Under the pieces are notes generated by a model. That model did not search any database and was not told the DNA's origin. It was given only the letters and a program-made list of their open reading frames with translations. Source: Melaminivora suipulveris (GTDB lineage: Bacteria > Pseudomonadota > Gammaproteobacteria > Burkholderiales > Burkholderiaceae_C). Taken from it: DNA of 64,000 bases. The translations under genes were made by a program, and so were the position numbers. Positions 9,198 to 17,798 of the stretch are shown here, one piece after another (positions within the stretch are counted from its first letter, which is position 1; each line of letters opens with the position of its first letter). Where the stretch lies: assembly GCF_003008575.1 (NCBI RefSeq), contig NZ_CP027667.1, positions 3,124,001 through 3,188,000 of the forward strand, given 5' to 3'.

Positions 9198-9417
9198 AAG
9201 GTGTGGGGGCGGCGGCACCACATCCGGGTATGGAAACCGGCATTCGGCGCGCTGGGCGTTTCAGTGCTTTTCAGTCTGAAGAGGTATGCGTTCGGGTCTG
9301 TCGTCGCCGGTGCCCCAGCCGGGTAGGTGCGGTCCGATGCCGGGCCGCAGACCCGCGCCTGGCGCCGTGCGCGACAATTTCCCGTTCCGTGCCTCCCGCC
9401 CATCCGCCCGTCCGACC

Positions 9418-10206
9418 GTGAAAACCCGCTTCGTCCTGATCCACACCAGCCACGCCGGCAACGTCGGTGCCGCCGCGCGCGCCATGAAGACCATGGGTTT
9501 CGACGACCTGGTGCTGGTCGCCCCGCGCTGGGCCAACGTGCTGCGGCGCGAGGAAACCATCCAGCGCGCCAGCGGCGCCCTGGATGTGCTGGAGCGCTGC
9601 CGCATCGTCCCCTCGCTGGACGAGGCGCTGGACGGCATGACCCACCTGTGCGCCACGGCCATGACGCCGCGCGACTTCGGCCCGCCCACGCGCGCGCCGC
9701 GCGAGCATTTCGAATTGCTATCTAAAGGAGAGCTGCAGGCGCTTGATTCACGCCGACTGGAGGGCGATTTGGCTCAAAAAGCGCCGCCGCCGGCGGGCAT
9801 TGCCTTCCTGTTCGGCAGCGAGCGCTTCGGCATGGCCAACGAGGACGTTTACCGCTGCCACGTGGCGCTCAGCATCCCGACCAACCCGCAGTTCGGCTCG
9901 CTCAACCTGGCGTCCGCCGTGCAGCTCGTCGCCTACGAATGGCGCCAGGCGCTGGGCGGCTTTGCCGTGCCGCCCGGCGCGCCGCAGGGCGAGCCGGCCG
10001 ACGCGGCGCAGCTGGCCGGCATGCTGGCGCACTGGCAGCAGGCGCTGGTGGAGGTCGGCTTTCTGGACCCGGCCGCGCCCAAGAAGCTCATGCCGCGGCT
10101 GAACCAGCTGTTCAACCGCGCCCAGCCCACGGCCGAGGAAATCCACATCCTGCGCGGCATCGCCAAAGCCATGGCCCGTGCGGTCCAGGGCAAACCAGTA
10201 GACTGA
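9418..10206 (+). CDS. trmJ: tRNA (cytidine/uridine-32-2'-O)-methyltransferase TrmJ with a repeat-derived insertion
   Basis: SPOUT-class enzyme that methylates ribose at position 32 of tRNA. The GTG at 9418 gives the canonical KTRFVLIHTSHAGNVGAAAR start; an upstream ATG at 9286 only adds unrelated sequence. The SAM-binding knot is intact (FLFGSERFGMANED, then SIPTNPQFGSLNLASAVQL). Length is 262 residues against about 245 in E. coli. The surplus falls at residues about 100-121, where bases 9716-9780 are a copy of interspersed repeat family A read in frame as ELLSKGELQALDSRRLEGDL. A -10-like GACAAT precedes the gene at 9373-9378. cysE follows 33 bp downstream. Confidence 0.92.
   Translation: MKTRFVLIHTSHAGNVGAAARAMKTMGFDDLVLVAPRWANVLRREETIQRASGALDVLERCRIVPSLDEALDGMTHLCATAMTPRDFGPPTRAPREHFELLSKGELQALDSRRLEGDLAQKAPPPAGIAFLFGSERFGMANEDVYRCHVALSIPTNPQFGSLNLASAVQLVAYEWRQALGGFAVPPGAPQGEPADAAQLAGMLAHWQQALVEVGFLDPAAPKKLMPRLNQLFNRAQPTAEEIHILRGIAKAMARAVQGKPVD
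9716..9780 (+). repeat. Interspersed repeat family A inside the trmJ coding sequence
   Basis: The core CACGCCGACTGGAGGGCGAT and the end TTTGGCTCAAAAA match the intergenic copies. Here the in-frame stops that the usual repeat would bring are absent (GCTTGATTCACG and GGCTCAAAA are read through), so the repeat encodes about 22 residues of TrmJ. Confidence 0.85.
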
Positions 10207-10239
10207 ACGGCCCTTTTCCTGGCCGCCCTTTCCTTTTCA

Positions 10240-11037
10240 ATGCTCTCCCGCCTGCGCTCCGACATCCAGTGCATCCTCGACCGCGACCCCGCCGCGCGCA
10301 GCCGCTGGGAAGTGGTCACCTGCTACCCCGGCCTGCACGCCATCTGGCTGCATCGGCCGGCGCACTGGTGCTGGGGGCACGGGCTGCGCTGGCTGGGGCG
10401 CTTCATCTCGCACATCTCGCGCTGGCTGACGGGCATCGAGATCCACCCCGGCGCGCGCATCGGCGACTACGTCTTCATCGACCACGGCATGGGCGTGGTG
10501 ATCGGCGAGACGGCGGTGGTGGGCGACGGCTGCACCATCTACCACGGCGTGACGCTGGGCGGCACCTCGCTGTACAAGGGCGCCAAGCGCCATCCCACGC
10601 TGGGGCGCGACGTGGTGGTGGCCGCGGGCGCCAAGGTGCTGGGCGGCTTCGAAGTCGGCGACGGCGCAAAGATCGGCAGCAACGCCGTGGTCATCAAGCC
10701 GGTGCCGGCCGGCGCCACGGCAGTCGGCATCCCGGCGCGCATCATCCCCAGCCGCGAGGGCCAGAGCGCCGACGTGACCGATGCGCAGCGCAGCGACGAA
10801 GCTGCCGCGAGCAAGTTCAGCGCCTACGGCGTCGCGCCGCAGCAGGAAGACCCGCTGACGCAGGCACTGCGCGGCCTGGTCGACTCGGCCGGTGCGCAAG
10901 AGCACCAGATCGCCCTGCTGTGGCGCGCCATCGAAAAGCTCGCCGCCGGCCAGCCCGTGGGCGACTGCGTGCCCGGCGACGCCGCCACGCGCGAGCAGTT
11001 CGAGGCGGCCAGGCTGAACGACATCATTGGCAAATAG
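10240..11037 (+). CDS. cysE: Serine O-acetyltransferase
   Basis: Acetylates L-serine with acetyl-CoA to give O-acetylserine, the acceptor for sulfide in cysteine synthesis. The product is 265 residues. A short N-terminal helical part is followed by left-handed beta-helix hexapeptide repeats ([38 protein letters not shown]) and the family signature [16 protein letters not shown]. The length suits the compact bacterial type. It lies 33 bp after trmJ and 17 bp before a nitroreductase, so the three may form one transcript. The sulfide for this pathway would come from the cys cluster at 28-33 kb. Confidence 0.95.
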   Translation: MLSRLRSDIQCILDRDPAARSRWEVVTCYPGLHAIWLHRPAHWCWGHGLRWLGRFISHISRWLTGIEIHPGARIGDYVFIDHGMGVVIGETAVVGDGCTIYHGVTLGGTSLYKGAKRHPTLGRDVVVAAGAKVLGGFEVGDGAKIGSNAVVIKPVPAGATAVGIPARIIPSREGQSADVTDAQRSDEAAASKFSAYGVAPQQEDPLTQALRGLVDSAGAQEHQIALLWRAIEKLAAGQPVGDCVPGDAATREQFEAARLNDIIGK

Positions 11038-11054
11038 TTGATACGACAGGAAAT

Positions 11055-11714
11055 ATGGACGTCTCCCAGGCCCTGCATGCGCGCCGCTCGGTACGCGCCT
11101 TTCTTGCCAAGGCGCCGCCGGCGGAACTGGTGCAATCCATCCTGGAGCAGGCCGGCCGCGCCGCCTCGGGCGGCAACGTGCAGCCCTGGCGCGTGCTGGC
11201 GCTGACGGGCGAGCCGCTGCAGGCTTTTTTACAAGAGGTGGACGCGGCTCGACCTGACGAGGGGCCGGGCCAGCACCACTACCCGTCCAACCTGTGGGAG
11301 CCCTACCGCACGCGGCGCTTCTCCAACGGCGAGGACATGTACCGCGCGCTGGACATTCCGCGCGAGGACAAGGCCGCGCGGCTGGAGCATTTCGCGCGCA
11401 ATGGGCGTTTCTTCGGCGCGCCGGTGGGCGTGCTGGTCTGCGTGGACGAGCGCATGGGCCCGCCGCAGTGGGTCGACCTGGGTATCTACCTGCAATCGCT
11501 GATGCTGCTGGCCGTGCAGCACGGCCTGGCCACCTGCGCCCAGGGTTTCTGGCGCCGCTACGCCAGCACCGTGCAGCGCAGCCTCGGCGTGCCCGAGCCC
11601 TACAGCGTGGCCTTCGGCGTGGCGCTGGGCTATGAAGACAAGGCGGCGCCGGTCAACGCCATGCGCTCCACGCGCGCGCCCTGGTCCGAGTGGGGCGAGC
11701 TGCGCGGCGCCTGA
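11055..11714 (+). CDS. Nitroreductase-family flavoprotein
   Basis: Predicted FMN-dependent NAD(P)H oxidoreductase of 219 residues. It begins with the FMN-phosphate contact ARRSVRAFLAK, has SGGNVQPWRV near residue 40, and ends with the conserved glycine-rich block VAFGVALGYED. The ATG at 11055 has CAGGA just upstream and lies 17 bp after cysE. Members reduce nitroaromatics, quinones or enone-type substrates, and which one applies here cannot be told. The stop is 3 bp from the convergent gene's stop, a very tight junction. Confidence 0.87.
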   Translation: MDVSQALHARRSVRAFLAKAPPAELVQSILEQAGRAASGGNVQPWRVLALTGEPLQAFLQEVDAARPDEGPGQHHYPSNLWEPYRTRRFSNGEDMYRALDIPREDKAARLEHFARNGRFFGAPVGVLVCVDERMGPPQWVDLGIYLQSLMLLAVQHGLATCAQGFWRRYASTVQRSLGVPEPYSVAFGVALGYEDKAAPVNAMRSTRAPWSEWGELRGA

Positions 11715-11717
11715 TCG

Positions 11718-12719
11718 TCAGCCCTGCGCGATGAGGCGCTGCAGGTGCGGCGCCAGCGTTTGCAGGTTCACGAAGCTCAGCTCGTACATGGCGCTCAGGC
11801 CGGCGGCCTGCTCGTCGGTCAGCTCGGCCGAGCACAGGATGAAGCGGCCGCGCTCCAGACCCAGGCGCTTTTTCAGGCGCAGGTATTTCTCGATGTCGCG
11901 GCGGAACTCGCCGCCCTTGCACTCGATGCAGATCGGCGCCTGGCCGGCGGGCAGGGCGACCACGTCCAGCTCGTGCAGATCCTCGTTGGGGAACACCACC
12001 TCCACCCCGCGCGCGCACGAGGCGCCGCCGGCGTGGCCCTTGAGCTGCGCCAGCGCGGTCATCAGCGCATACCACTCCAGCCAGCCGCCATCGAAGAACT
12101 GGCGCACGGCGGGCACGCTCTGCAGCGTCAGGCGCAGGATCTTCTCGGGCTTTTGGTAGTGGCAGCGGGCAAAAAAGGTGTGCTCGTACAACTGGCGACA
12201 CAGCTGGTGGATGGCCTGCGCGTCTTTTTGCGCCAGGTTGGCCAGCTCCAGGTTGATCCAGCCATGGCTCTTGCGGTAGGCGTAGCGCACGCGGTCGATG
12301 AGCTCGGCGAACAGTGCGTGGTTGCCGCCCAGCAGCAGCGCGGCGTCGTCGAAGAAGCCGCTGGTGTCCACATGCGAGGGCTCCAGCCGGGCGTCGATCT
12401 GGCGCGCAGCAAACCAGGCCTTGAGCGGCGCGTGCTGCGCCTCGGTGGCCAGTCCCTGAACATTGGCCTGAGGTACGGCGGGCTCGGACGCCACTGCGGG
12501 CGCGGCAGCAGGCTCGGGCGGGGCCGGTGCGGTCTGCTGGCGCAGCGCCTGCAATTCGCGCGTGGTCGCCGCCAGGCGCTTGACCAGCTCCTCGACGAAA
12601 AAAACCGTGCCATAAACGGTGCTGGGCTTGCCGCAGCGGCCGCAGGCGGTCTGGCTGTGTACGGGAGTCTGGGCGTCTTCACTGACGAAGCCGCACTGGC
12701 TGCAACGGTAGATAGGCAT
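11718..12719 (-). CDS. Zinc-ribbon protein with a Card1/DUF1887-like PD-(D/E)XK nuclease domain
   Basis: Product of 333 residues. The N-terminus is a four-cysteine zinc ribbon (Cys6, Cys9, Cys26, Cys29). A proline/alanine-rich linker and a helical middle follow, then a C-terminal domain with FFDGGWLEWYAL near 208-216, HELDVVALP and ICIECKGG near 262-268. That spacing matches the restriction-like catalytic core of DUF1887/Card1 nucleases (E, then D, then ExK). No CARF sensor domain and no CRISPR genes are present. The start at 12719 gives MPIYRCSQC, and the gene follows mog on the same strand with a 20-bp gap. The fold assignment is from pattern reading only. Confidence 0.7.
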   Translation of the reverse strand: MPIYRCSQCGFVSEDAQTPVHSQTACGRCGKPSTVYGTVFFVEELVKRLAATTRELQALRQQTAPAPPEPAAAPAVASEPAVPQANVQGLATEAQHAPLKAWFAARQIDARLEPSHVDTSGFFDDAALLLGGNHALFAELIDRVRYAYRKSHGWINLELANLAQKDAQAIHQLCRQLYEHTFFARCHYQKPEKILRLTLQSVPAVRQFFDGGWLEWYALMTALAQLKGHAGGASCARGVEVVFPNEDLHELDVVALPAGQAPICIECKGGEFRRDIEKYLRLKKRLGLERGRFILCSAELTDEQAAGLSAMYELSFVNLQTLAPHLQRLIAQG

Positions 12720-12739
12720 GCGCGGACGAAGCGGGTGGA

Positions 12740-13375
12740 TTAGTCCGGCCGCACGTGGCGCACGGCCGCCTTGGGGCGGAAAGCCTGGCACACGCTGGCG
12801 CGCGTTTCCAGATACGGGCCGCCGATCAGGTCGATGCAGTAGGGCACGGCGGCGAAGATGCCGGGCACGAGTTGCGCGCCCTCGGCATTTTTCAAACCCT
12901 CCAGCGTCTCGGCGATGGACTTGGGCTGGCCCGGCAGGTTGATGACCAGGCTCTTGCCGCGGATGACGGCCGTCTGGCGCGACAGGATGGCCGTGGGCAC
13001 GAAGCGCAGCGAGATCTGGCGCATCTGCTCGCCAAAGCCGGGCATTTCGCGGTCGGCCACGGCCAGCGTGGCCTCGGGCGTCACGTCGCGCGGGGCGGGG
13101 CCGGTGCCGCCGGTGGTCAGCACCAGGCTGCAGTGCTGCGTGTCGATCAGTTCGATCAGCGCGGCGGCGATGCACTCCTGCTCGTCGGGGATCAGGCGCG
13201 CCTCGAAATCGATGGGGTTGTGCAGCGCGCGCGTGAGCCAGTCCTTGAGCGCGGGCAGGCCCTTGTCCTCGTAGGCGCCGCTGCTGGCGCGGTCGCTGAC
13301 AGAGACGATGCCGATGCGCACCGGCTCGGGCGCGGGCAGGGTGGAGGGGTCGGAATGCGTCATGGCAGGAGTCAT
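12740..13375 (-). CDS. mog: Molybdopterin adenylyltransferase
   Basis: Adenylates molybdopterin before molybdenum insertion. The product is 211 residues with the MoaB/Mog signatures GIVSVSDRASSGAYEDKG, VLTTGGTGPAPRDVTPEAT and NLPGQPKSIAETL. The start at 13375 lies 5 bp from the darP stop; an internal ATG at 13363 is also possible. The order darP-mog-nuclease on the minus strand suggests one transcript. Confidence 0.92.
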   Translation of the reverse strand: MTPAMTHSDPSTLPAPEPVRIGIVSVSDRASSGAYEDKGLPALKDWLTRALHNPIDFEARLIPDEQECIAAALIELIDTQHCSLVLTTGGTGPAPRDVTPEATLAVADREMPGFGEQMRQISLRFVPTAILSRQTAVIRGKSLVINLPGQPKSIAETLEGLKNAEGAQLVPGIFAAVPYCIDLIGGPYLETRASVCQAFRPKAAVRHVRPD

Positions 13376-13380
13376 GGTTC

Positions 13381-14037
13381 TCAGGCGTCGCGCGAGCGCT
13401 GCTCCTCCACGGCGTACTCGCCCGCATCGCTCATGTGCAGGCGCACCAGCTGGAACAGGTCGCGGTAGGCGCGGCCCTTGCGCGGCGCCAGCCCTTGCGA
13501 TTCGGCAGCGCTGTCCTGTGTCGCCGCATTCTTGCGCGCCTGGCGGATCAGCGCGCGGAATTGCTGGATGTCGGCGCGCGGGAACTGCTCCAGCCAGCGG
13601 GTGAGCGCATCGTCATCGGCGATGAGCTGGTCGCGCCAGTGCTCGGCCTGGTGCAGCAGCAGTTTCTCGTGCGCGCTGCCGGTGCGCTGCTCTGTAAGCG
13701 CCGCATGGACGGCAGCGACCTGCTCGTCATCCAGCTGGCGCATCAGCTTGCCCACATACTGCATCTGCCGGCGCTTGCCTTCGAAGTTGGTGATGCGCGC
13801 GGCCTCGGCCAGGGCCTCCTGCAGCACGCCCGGCAGCGCCAGGCGCGCGAACAGGTCGGCGCGCAGGGTGATGAGTTCGGCGCCCAGGGCCTGCAGCGCG
13901 TCGCTCTCGCGCTTCAGGTCGGTCTTGGTGGCGCCGGTCGTGCCCTTGAGCTCGGCCTTGAGCTGGAGGTCCAGCTCGCTGCCCTCGGCGACGAACTGGC
14001 CTTGCACGAAATAGCCTTTTTTGGGTTTGCGTGGCAT
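13381..14037 (-). CDS. darP: Ribosome biogenesis factor DarP (DUF615/YjgA)
   Basis: Associates with late 50S assembly intermediates in E. coli. The product is 218 residues, highly charged and helical, with the family blocks KSKRE-like TDLKRESDALQALG, NFEGKRRQMQYVGKLMRQ and RALIRQARKNAAT. The ATG at 14037 (MPRKPKKGYF) fits the family start; a longer in-frame reading upstream covers only the divergent promoter region. It faces pmbA head to head over about 106 bp, the same neighbour relation as yjgA/pmbA in E. coli, which supports both calls. Confidence 0.93.
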   Translation of the reverse strand: MPRKPKKGYFVQGQFVAEGSELDLQLKAELKGTTGATKTDLKRESDALQALGAELITLRADLFARLALPGVLQEALAEAARITNFEGKRRQMQYVGKLMRQLDDEQVAAVHAALTEQRTGSAHEKLLLHQAEHWRDQLIADDDALTRWLEQFPRADIQQFRALIRQARKNAATQDSAAESQGLAPRKGRAYRDLFQLVRLHMSDAGEYAVEEQRSRDA

Positions 14038-14143
14038 GGATGACGGGCGCCCGGCAGAAAAGAAAAAAGCCGCAAGAGCGCCGCGGACCGAAAGGCCGGC
14101 CGCCGGCGTCAGCGCGGAACGGCCAAGTATCATAGCCGCCGCT

Positions 14144-15574
14144 ATGACCTCTGCCCGCCCTCGCGCCCGGCGCGCCGCCGCCTCTCCCATCCCCACCACC
14201 GCCTCCACACCGCAAAGCGGTTTTGCCTACACCCGCGAGTTCTTCGAGGGTCTGGTGGACCATGCGCTGGCGCACGCCAGGAAGCTCGGCGCGACCGACG
14301 CCGGCGCCGATGCCTCGGAGGGCTGCGGCCTGTCGGTCAACGTGCGCAAGGGCGAGCTGGAGACCGTGGAGCGCAACCGCGACAAATCGCTGGGCGTGAC
14401 GGTGTATGTGGGCCAGCGCCGGGGCAACGCCAGCACGTCGGATTTTTCCGAGGCCGCCATCGAGCGCACGGTGCAGGCGGCCTACGACATCGCCCGCTTC
14501 ACCGCCGAAGATCCCGTGGCCGGCCTGCCCGATGCCGCCGACATCGCGCCGCAAGAATCGCATCGCGACCTGCAGCTGTTCCACCCTTGGATGGTCGACA
14601 GCGAAGAGGCCGCGCGCCTGGCGCTGGAGTGCGAGGCGGCAGCGTTCGCCACGCACAAGCGCATCACCAACAGCGAGGGCGCGGGCGTTTCGGCGCAGCA
14701 GTCGCACTTCTTCAGCGCGCACACGCGCGGTTTTCGCGGCGGCTATGCCAGCTCGCGCCACAGCATCTCGGTGGCGCCGATCGCCTCGCTACCCGGCCGT
14801 GGCGGCGAGATGCAGCGCGACTCCTGGTACAGCTCCATGCGCGACGCGCGCGAACTGGCCTCGCCCGAGGCCGTGGGGCGCTACGCCGCGCAGCGCGCTC
14901 TGAGTCGCCTGGGCAGCCGCAAGATCAGCACGCGTGAATGCCCGGTGCTATTCGAGTCGCCCCTGGCCGCCGGCCTGCTCGGGGCCTTTACTCAGGCAAT
15001 CAGTGGGGGCGCCTTGTACCGCAAGAGCAGCTTTCTGGTCGATTCGCTGGGCAAGGCGGTGTTTCCCAAACACATCGACGTGAGCGAAGACCCCTTCGTC
15101 GTGGGCGGCAAGGGCAGCTCGCCGTTCGACGACGAGGGCGTGCGCGTGGCACCGCGCGAGGTGGTGAAGAGCGGGCAGGTGCAGGGCTATTTTTTGTCTA
15201 CCTACTCGGCGCGCAAACTGGGCATGAAGACCACGGGCAACGCCGGCGGCTCGCACAACCTGGTGCTGTCCTCGCGCCTGACACGCGCCAGCGACGACCT
15301 GGACGCCATGCTGAAAAAGCTGGGCACGGGGCTGTTCGTGATCGAGCTGATGGGCCAGGGCGTGAATTACGTGACCGGCGACTATTCGCGCGGCGCCAGC
15401 GGCTTCTGGGTGGAAAACGGCCAGATCGCCTACCCGGTGGATGAGATCACCATCGCCGGCAACCTGCGCGACATGCTCATGGGCATCGAGGCGGTGGGTG
15501 CCGACGCCTACACCTATGGCGCCAAGACGGTGGGCTCCGTCCTGGTCAATCGGATGAAGGTGGCGGGCTCCTGA
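14144..15574 (+). CDS. pmbA: Metalloprotease-related protein PmbA/TldE
   Basis: Partner of TldD in the protease that matures microcin B17 and degrades CcdA in E. coli. The product is 476 residues. Conserved blocks include VNVRKGELETVERNRDKSLG, RITNSEGAGVS, FLVDSLGKAVFPKHIDV and LGMKTTGNAGGSHNLVL, ending in GNLRDMLMGIEAVGAD. The ATG at 14144 lies only 10 bp after a TATCAT -10-like box (14128-14133), so the message may be nearly leaderless. The gene is divergent from darP and is followed by repeat copy 15592-15645. Confidence 0.93.
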   Translation: MTSARPRARRAAASPIPTTASTPQSGFAYTREFFEGLVDHALAHARKLGATDAGADASEGCGLSVNVRKGELETVERNRDKSLGVTVYVGQRRGNASTSDFSEAAIERTVQAAYDIARFTAEDPVAGLPDAADIAPQESHRDLQLFHPWMVDSEEAARLALECEAAAFATHKRITNSEGAGVSAQQSHFFSAHTRGFRGGYASSRHSISVAPIASLPGRGGEMQRDSWYSSMRDARELASPEAVGRYAAQRALSRLGSRKISTRECPVLFESPLAAGLLGAFTQAISGGALYRKSSFLVDSLGKAVFPKHIDVSEDPFVVGGKGSSPFDDEGVRVAPREVVKSGQVQGYFLSTYSARKLGMKTTGNAGGSHNLVLSSRLTRASDDLDAMLKKLGTGLFVIELMGQGVNYVTGDYSRGASGFWVENGQIAYPVDEITIAGNLRDMLMGIEAVGADAYTYGAKTVGSVLVNRMKVAGS

Positions 15575-15591
15575 GGCTGGCAGTTTCCAGT

Positions 15592-15645
15592 GGAAAACAG
15601 CCTTCAGCCGGCGTGAATCAAGCGTATTTGGCTATCATTTTTGAA
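15592..15645 (-). repeat. Interspersed repeat, family A
   Basis: Reverse-orientation copy with GCCTTCAGCCGGCGTGAATC and a terminal GGCTATCATTTTT. It occupies almost the whole gap between pmbA and the Rpn-family gene and ends 1 bp before the latter's ATG. Confidence 0.83.
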
Positions 15646-15646
15646 T

Positions 15647-16654
15647 ATGCCCGCCGAGCACGACGCCTCGTACAAGCTGCTGTTCTCAGCGCCCGAGTTG
15701 GTGCGCGATCTGATCCTGGGCTTCGTGCCCGATGAGTGGCTGCACAGCCTGAATTACTCGACGCTTGAGAAGATGCCCGGCAGCTATGTGTCGGATGACC
15801 TGCGCCACCGGGCTCAGGACGTGGTCTGGCGCGTCAAGGTTGGCCCCGACTGGGTTTACCTGTACATCCTGATCGAGTTCCAGGCCAAGGTCGATGCGTG
15901 GATGGCGGTGCGCATGATGAGCTACGTGGGCTTGCTGTACCAGGATCTCATCAAAGCCAAACAGGTGCTGCCCGACAGGAAGCTGCCGCCGGTGCTGCCC
16001 ATCGTGCTCTACAACGGCGATGCGCCCTGGACGGCGGCGACCAACGTGCAGACCTTGATCCCCAAGGTGCCGGGCCTGGTGGCGCAATATCTGCCCAGCC
16101 TGGAATACCTCCTGATTGCGGAGAACCAGTACACGCCGGCGGGGCTGGCGAGGATGCGCAACCTGGCGGCGGCGATGATGCGGCTGCAAAGGCCGCAAAG
16201 CCAGGGCGAGGTGCTGGGGCTGATCGACTCGCTCAAGGACTGGCTGGCGGACAATCCGGAGCTGACGCGCGTGTTCGCCATCTGGATACGGGCGGTGCTG
16301 CTGCGCCGAAGCGGCAACGCCATGGCACTGCCCAAGGTACAAGACTTGAAGGAGTTGGAAATGACACTGGCCACACGGTTTGAGGAGTGGGCGCAGCAGC
16401 ATGAGCAGCGAGGGATCGAGAAGGGGCGCACGGAAGGGCGCCAGGAAGGGCGCCAAGAAGGGCGCATGCAAGGCCGTGTGGAAGGCGAGGCGCGCCTGCT
16501 GCAGCGCCTGCTGGTCGCCCGCTTCGGCCCGCTGTCGCAACAGACGCTGGCGGCGCTGCAAAGCGCCGATTCGCAGCAGTTGGAGACGTGGACGGATCGC
16601 CTGCTCAGTGCCCGCACCCTGGCGGAAGTGTTCGGGCTCGGTGACGCCGGTTAA
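15647..16654 (+). CDS. Rpn-family (PD-(D/E)XK) recombination-promoting nuclease-like protein
   Basis: Product of 335 residues from the RpnA/transposase_31 group. The N-terminal nuclease core begins HDASYKLLFSAPELV and shows the ExQ motif in YILIEFQAKVDAWMAVRM. The C-terminal part has a run of GR-rich hexads (EKGRTEGRQEGRQEGRMQG) leading to the DUF4351-type end EARLLQRLLVARFGPL. The ATG at 15647 was chosen over a TTG two codons earlier. The promoter and leader would have to lie in the repeat directly upstream or in pmbA. Rpn proteins raise recA-independent recombination in E. coli; the native role here is unknown. Confidence 0.85.
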   Translation: MPAEHDASYKLLFSAPELVRDLILGFVPDEWLHSLNYSTLEKMPGSYVSDDLRHRAQDVVWRVKVGPDWVYLYILIEFQAKVDAWMAVRMMSYVGLLYQDLIKAKQVLPDRKLPPVLPIVLYNGDAPWTAATNVQTLIPKVPGLVAQYLPSLEYLLIAENQYTPAGLARMRNLAAAMMRLQRPQSQGEVLGLIDSLKDWLADNPELTRVFAIWIRAVLLRRSGNAMALPKVQDLKELEMTLATRFEEWAQQHEQRGIEKGRTEGRQEGRQEGRMQGRVEGEARLLQRLLVARFGPLSQQTLAALQSADSQQLETWTDRLLSARTLAEVFGLGDAG

Positions 16655-16865
16655 AGACCTCAAACAGCCAAAATCCCGGTGAGCTGCATCCGGGCGCTCA
16701 CGACAACTCAACAACGCCGCAGCAGCTTGGCGACTCTCCGCTGGCAGCAGGCGGCCAGGCTTTGGACGGGCCCAGCCCGCTCCATCCTGAGTGGCTCATG
16801 TCCGCACGTCGGGGACGAGTGGAGGTTCGCGCCTATATAGATCGGCCGGCGGCCACCATAGCGCG
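16655..16865. other. Intergenic region between the Rpn gene and thiE
   Basis: A stretch of 211 bp between convergent genes. I see no clear hairpin with a T-run, no RNA gene and no repeat copy in it. Confidence 0.4.
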
Positions 16866-17798
16866 TCAGGGCGCGCGCGGTGGGTGCATGGCCTGCAGCA
16901 ATCGCGCCGCTGCCGCCTCCGGATCGGGCGCGGCGACCAGGGCGCGCACCACGGCGATGGAGCCCACACCCGTGGCCAGCACTTGCGGAAAGTGCTCCAG
17001 CGCGATGCCGCCGATGGCCACCTGCGGGTAGCCGCGCGTCAGCTGCGCATAGGCCGCCAGCCGCGCGAGGCCCTGCGGAGCGGTGGCCATTTTTTTCAAG
17101 GTGGTCGGGAAGACCGCGCCCATGGCGATGTAGCTGGGCCGGGCCTGCGACGCGCGCAGCATTTCGGCGTAGCCGTGCGTGCTCACACCCAGGCGCGCGC
17201 CGGAGGTGCGCAGGGTGTCCAGGTCGGGTGCGGCGAGTGCGTCCAGATCCTCCTGGCCCAGGTGCACGCCGTAGGTGCCAGCCTCCAGCGCCTCGCGCCA
17301 GTGGTCGTTGATGAACAGCAGCGCCGGCGTGTCCTGCACCGCTGCCACCGCAGCGCGCACTTCGCGTGCGATGGCCGCACGGTCATCGCTCTTGAAGCGC
17401 AGCTGCACCGTGGGCACACCCGCACGTGCCATGCGGCCGACCCACTCGGCATCGGGCAACACGGCATACAGGCCCAGCGCCTGCGGGCATTCGGCAAACG
17501 CCGGGCCGCTGGCGCGGCTGGCGCGGCTGGCGAGGCCGAAGTCCTGCGCGTCGTGCGGCCACTGCGCGGGGTCGAAGCGCCCGGTGCGCACGCTTTGCGC
17601 CGCCCAGGCACGGGCGATGCATTCGGCGTCCTGCGCGATGAAACCCAATTGGCTGGCGGCGGCCAGCGCGGCGCGGTAGACGGGTGCGCCGCTGGTGGGC
17701 GGCGGCAGCGGCTCGGGCGCGAAGCCGGTGAAGCCGCCCGCGTGCGCGGCGACGATGGCCTGCGCCAGCGCGGCGCCCTCCGCTTGTCCGCCGCTCAT
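16866..17798 (-). CDS. thiE: Thiamine-phosphate synthase with an N-terminal extension
   Basis: Joins hydroxymethylpyrimidine diphosphate and the thiazole phosphate into thiamine phosphate. The TIM-barrel part begins near residue 108 ([13 protein letters not shown]) and carries VQLRFK, the motif [39 protein letters not shown] and AIGGI. Total length is 310 residues against about 210 in the family. The first ~107 residues ([20 protein letters not shown] onward) match no domain I recognise. The start at 17798 overlaps the thiG stop by 4 bp (ATGA), which supports that the extension is translated. It is the last gene of the thiOSGE operon. Confidence 0.9.
   Translation of the reverse strand: MSGGQAEGAALAQAIVAAHAGGFTGFAPEPLPPPTSGAPVYRAALAAASQLGFIAQDAECIARAWAAQSVRTGRFDPAQWPHDAQDFGLASRASRASGPAFAECPQALGLYAVLPDAEWVGRMARAGVPTVQLRFKSDDRAAIAREVRAAVAAVQDTPALLFINDHWREALEAGTYGVHLGQEDLDALAAPDLDTLRTSGARLGVSTHGYAEMLRASQARPSYIAMGAVFPTTLKKMATAPQGLARLAAYAQLTRGYPQVAIGGIALEHFPQVLATGVGSIAVVRALVAAPDPEAAAARLLQAMHPPRAP

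Noticed and set aside
16430..16475. Short tandem GC-rich repeats considered as a CRISPR or minisatellite
   Set aside because: They are in-frame codons for the EGRQEGR hexads of the Rpn-family protein. No spacer-repeat structure exists here or elsewhere in the window.
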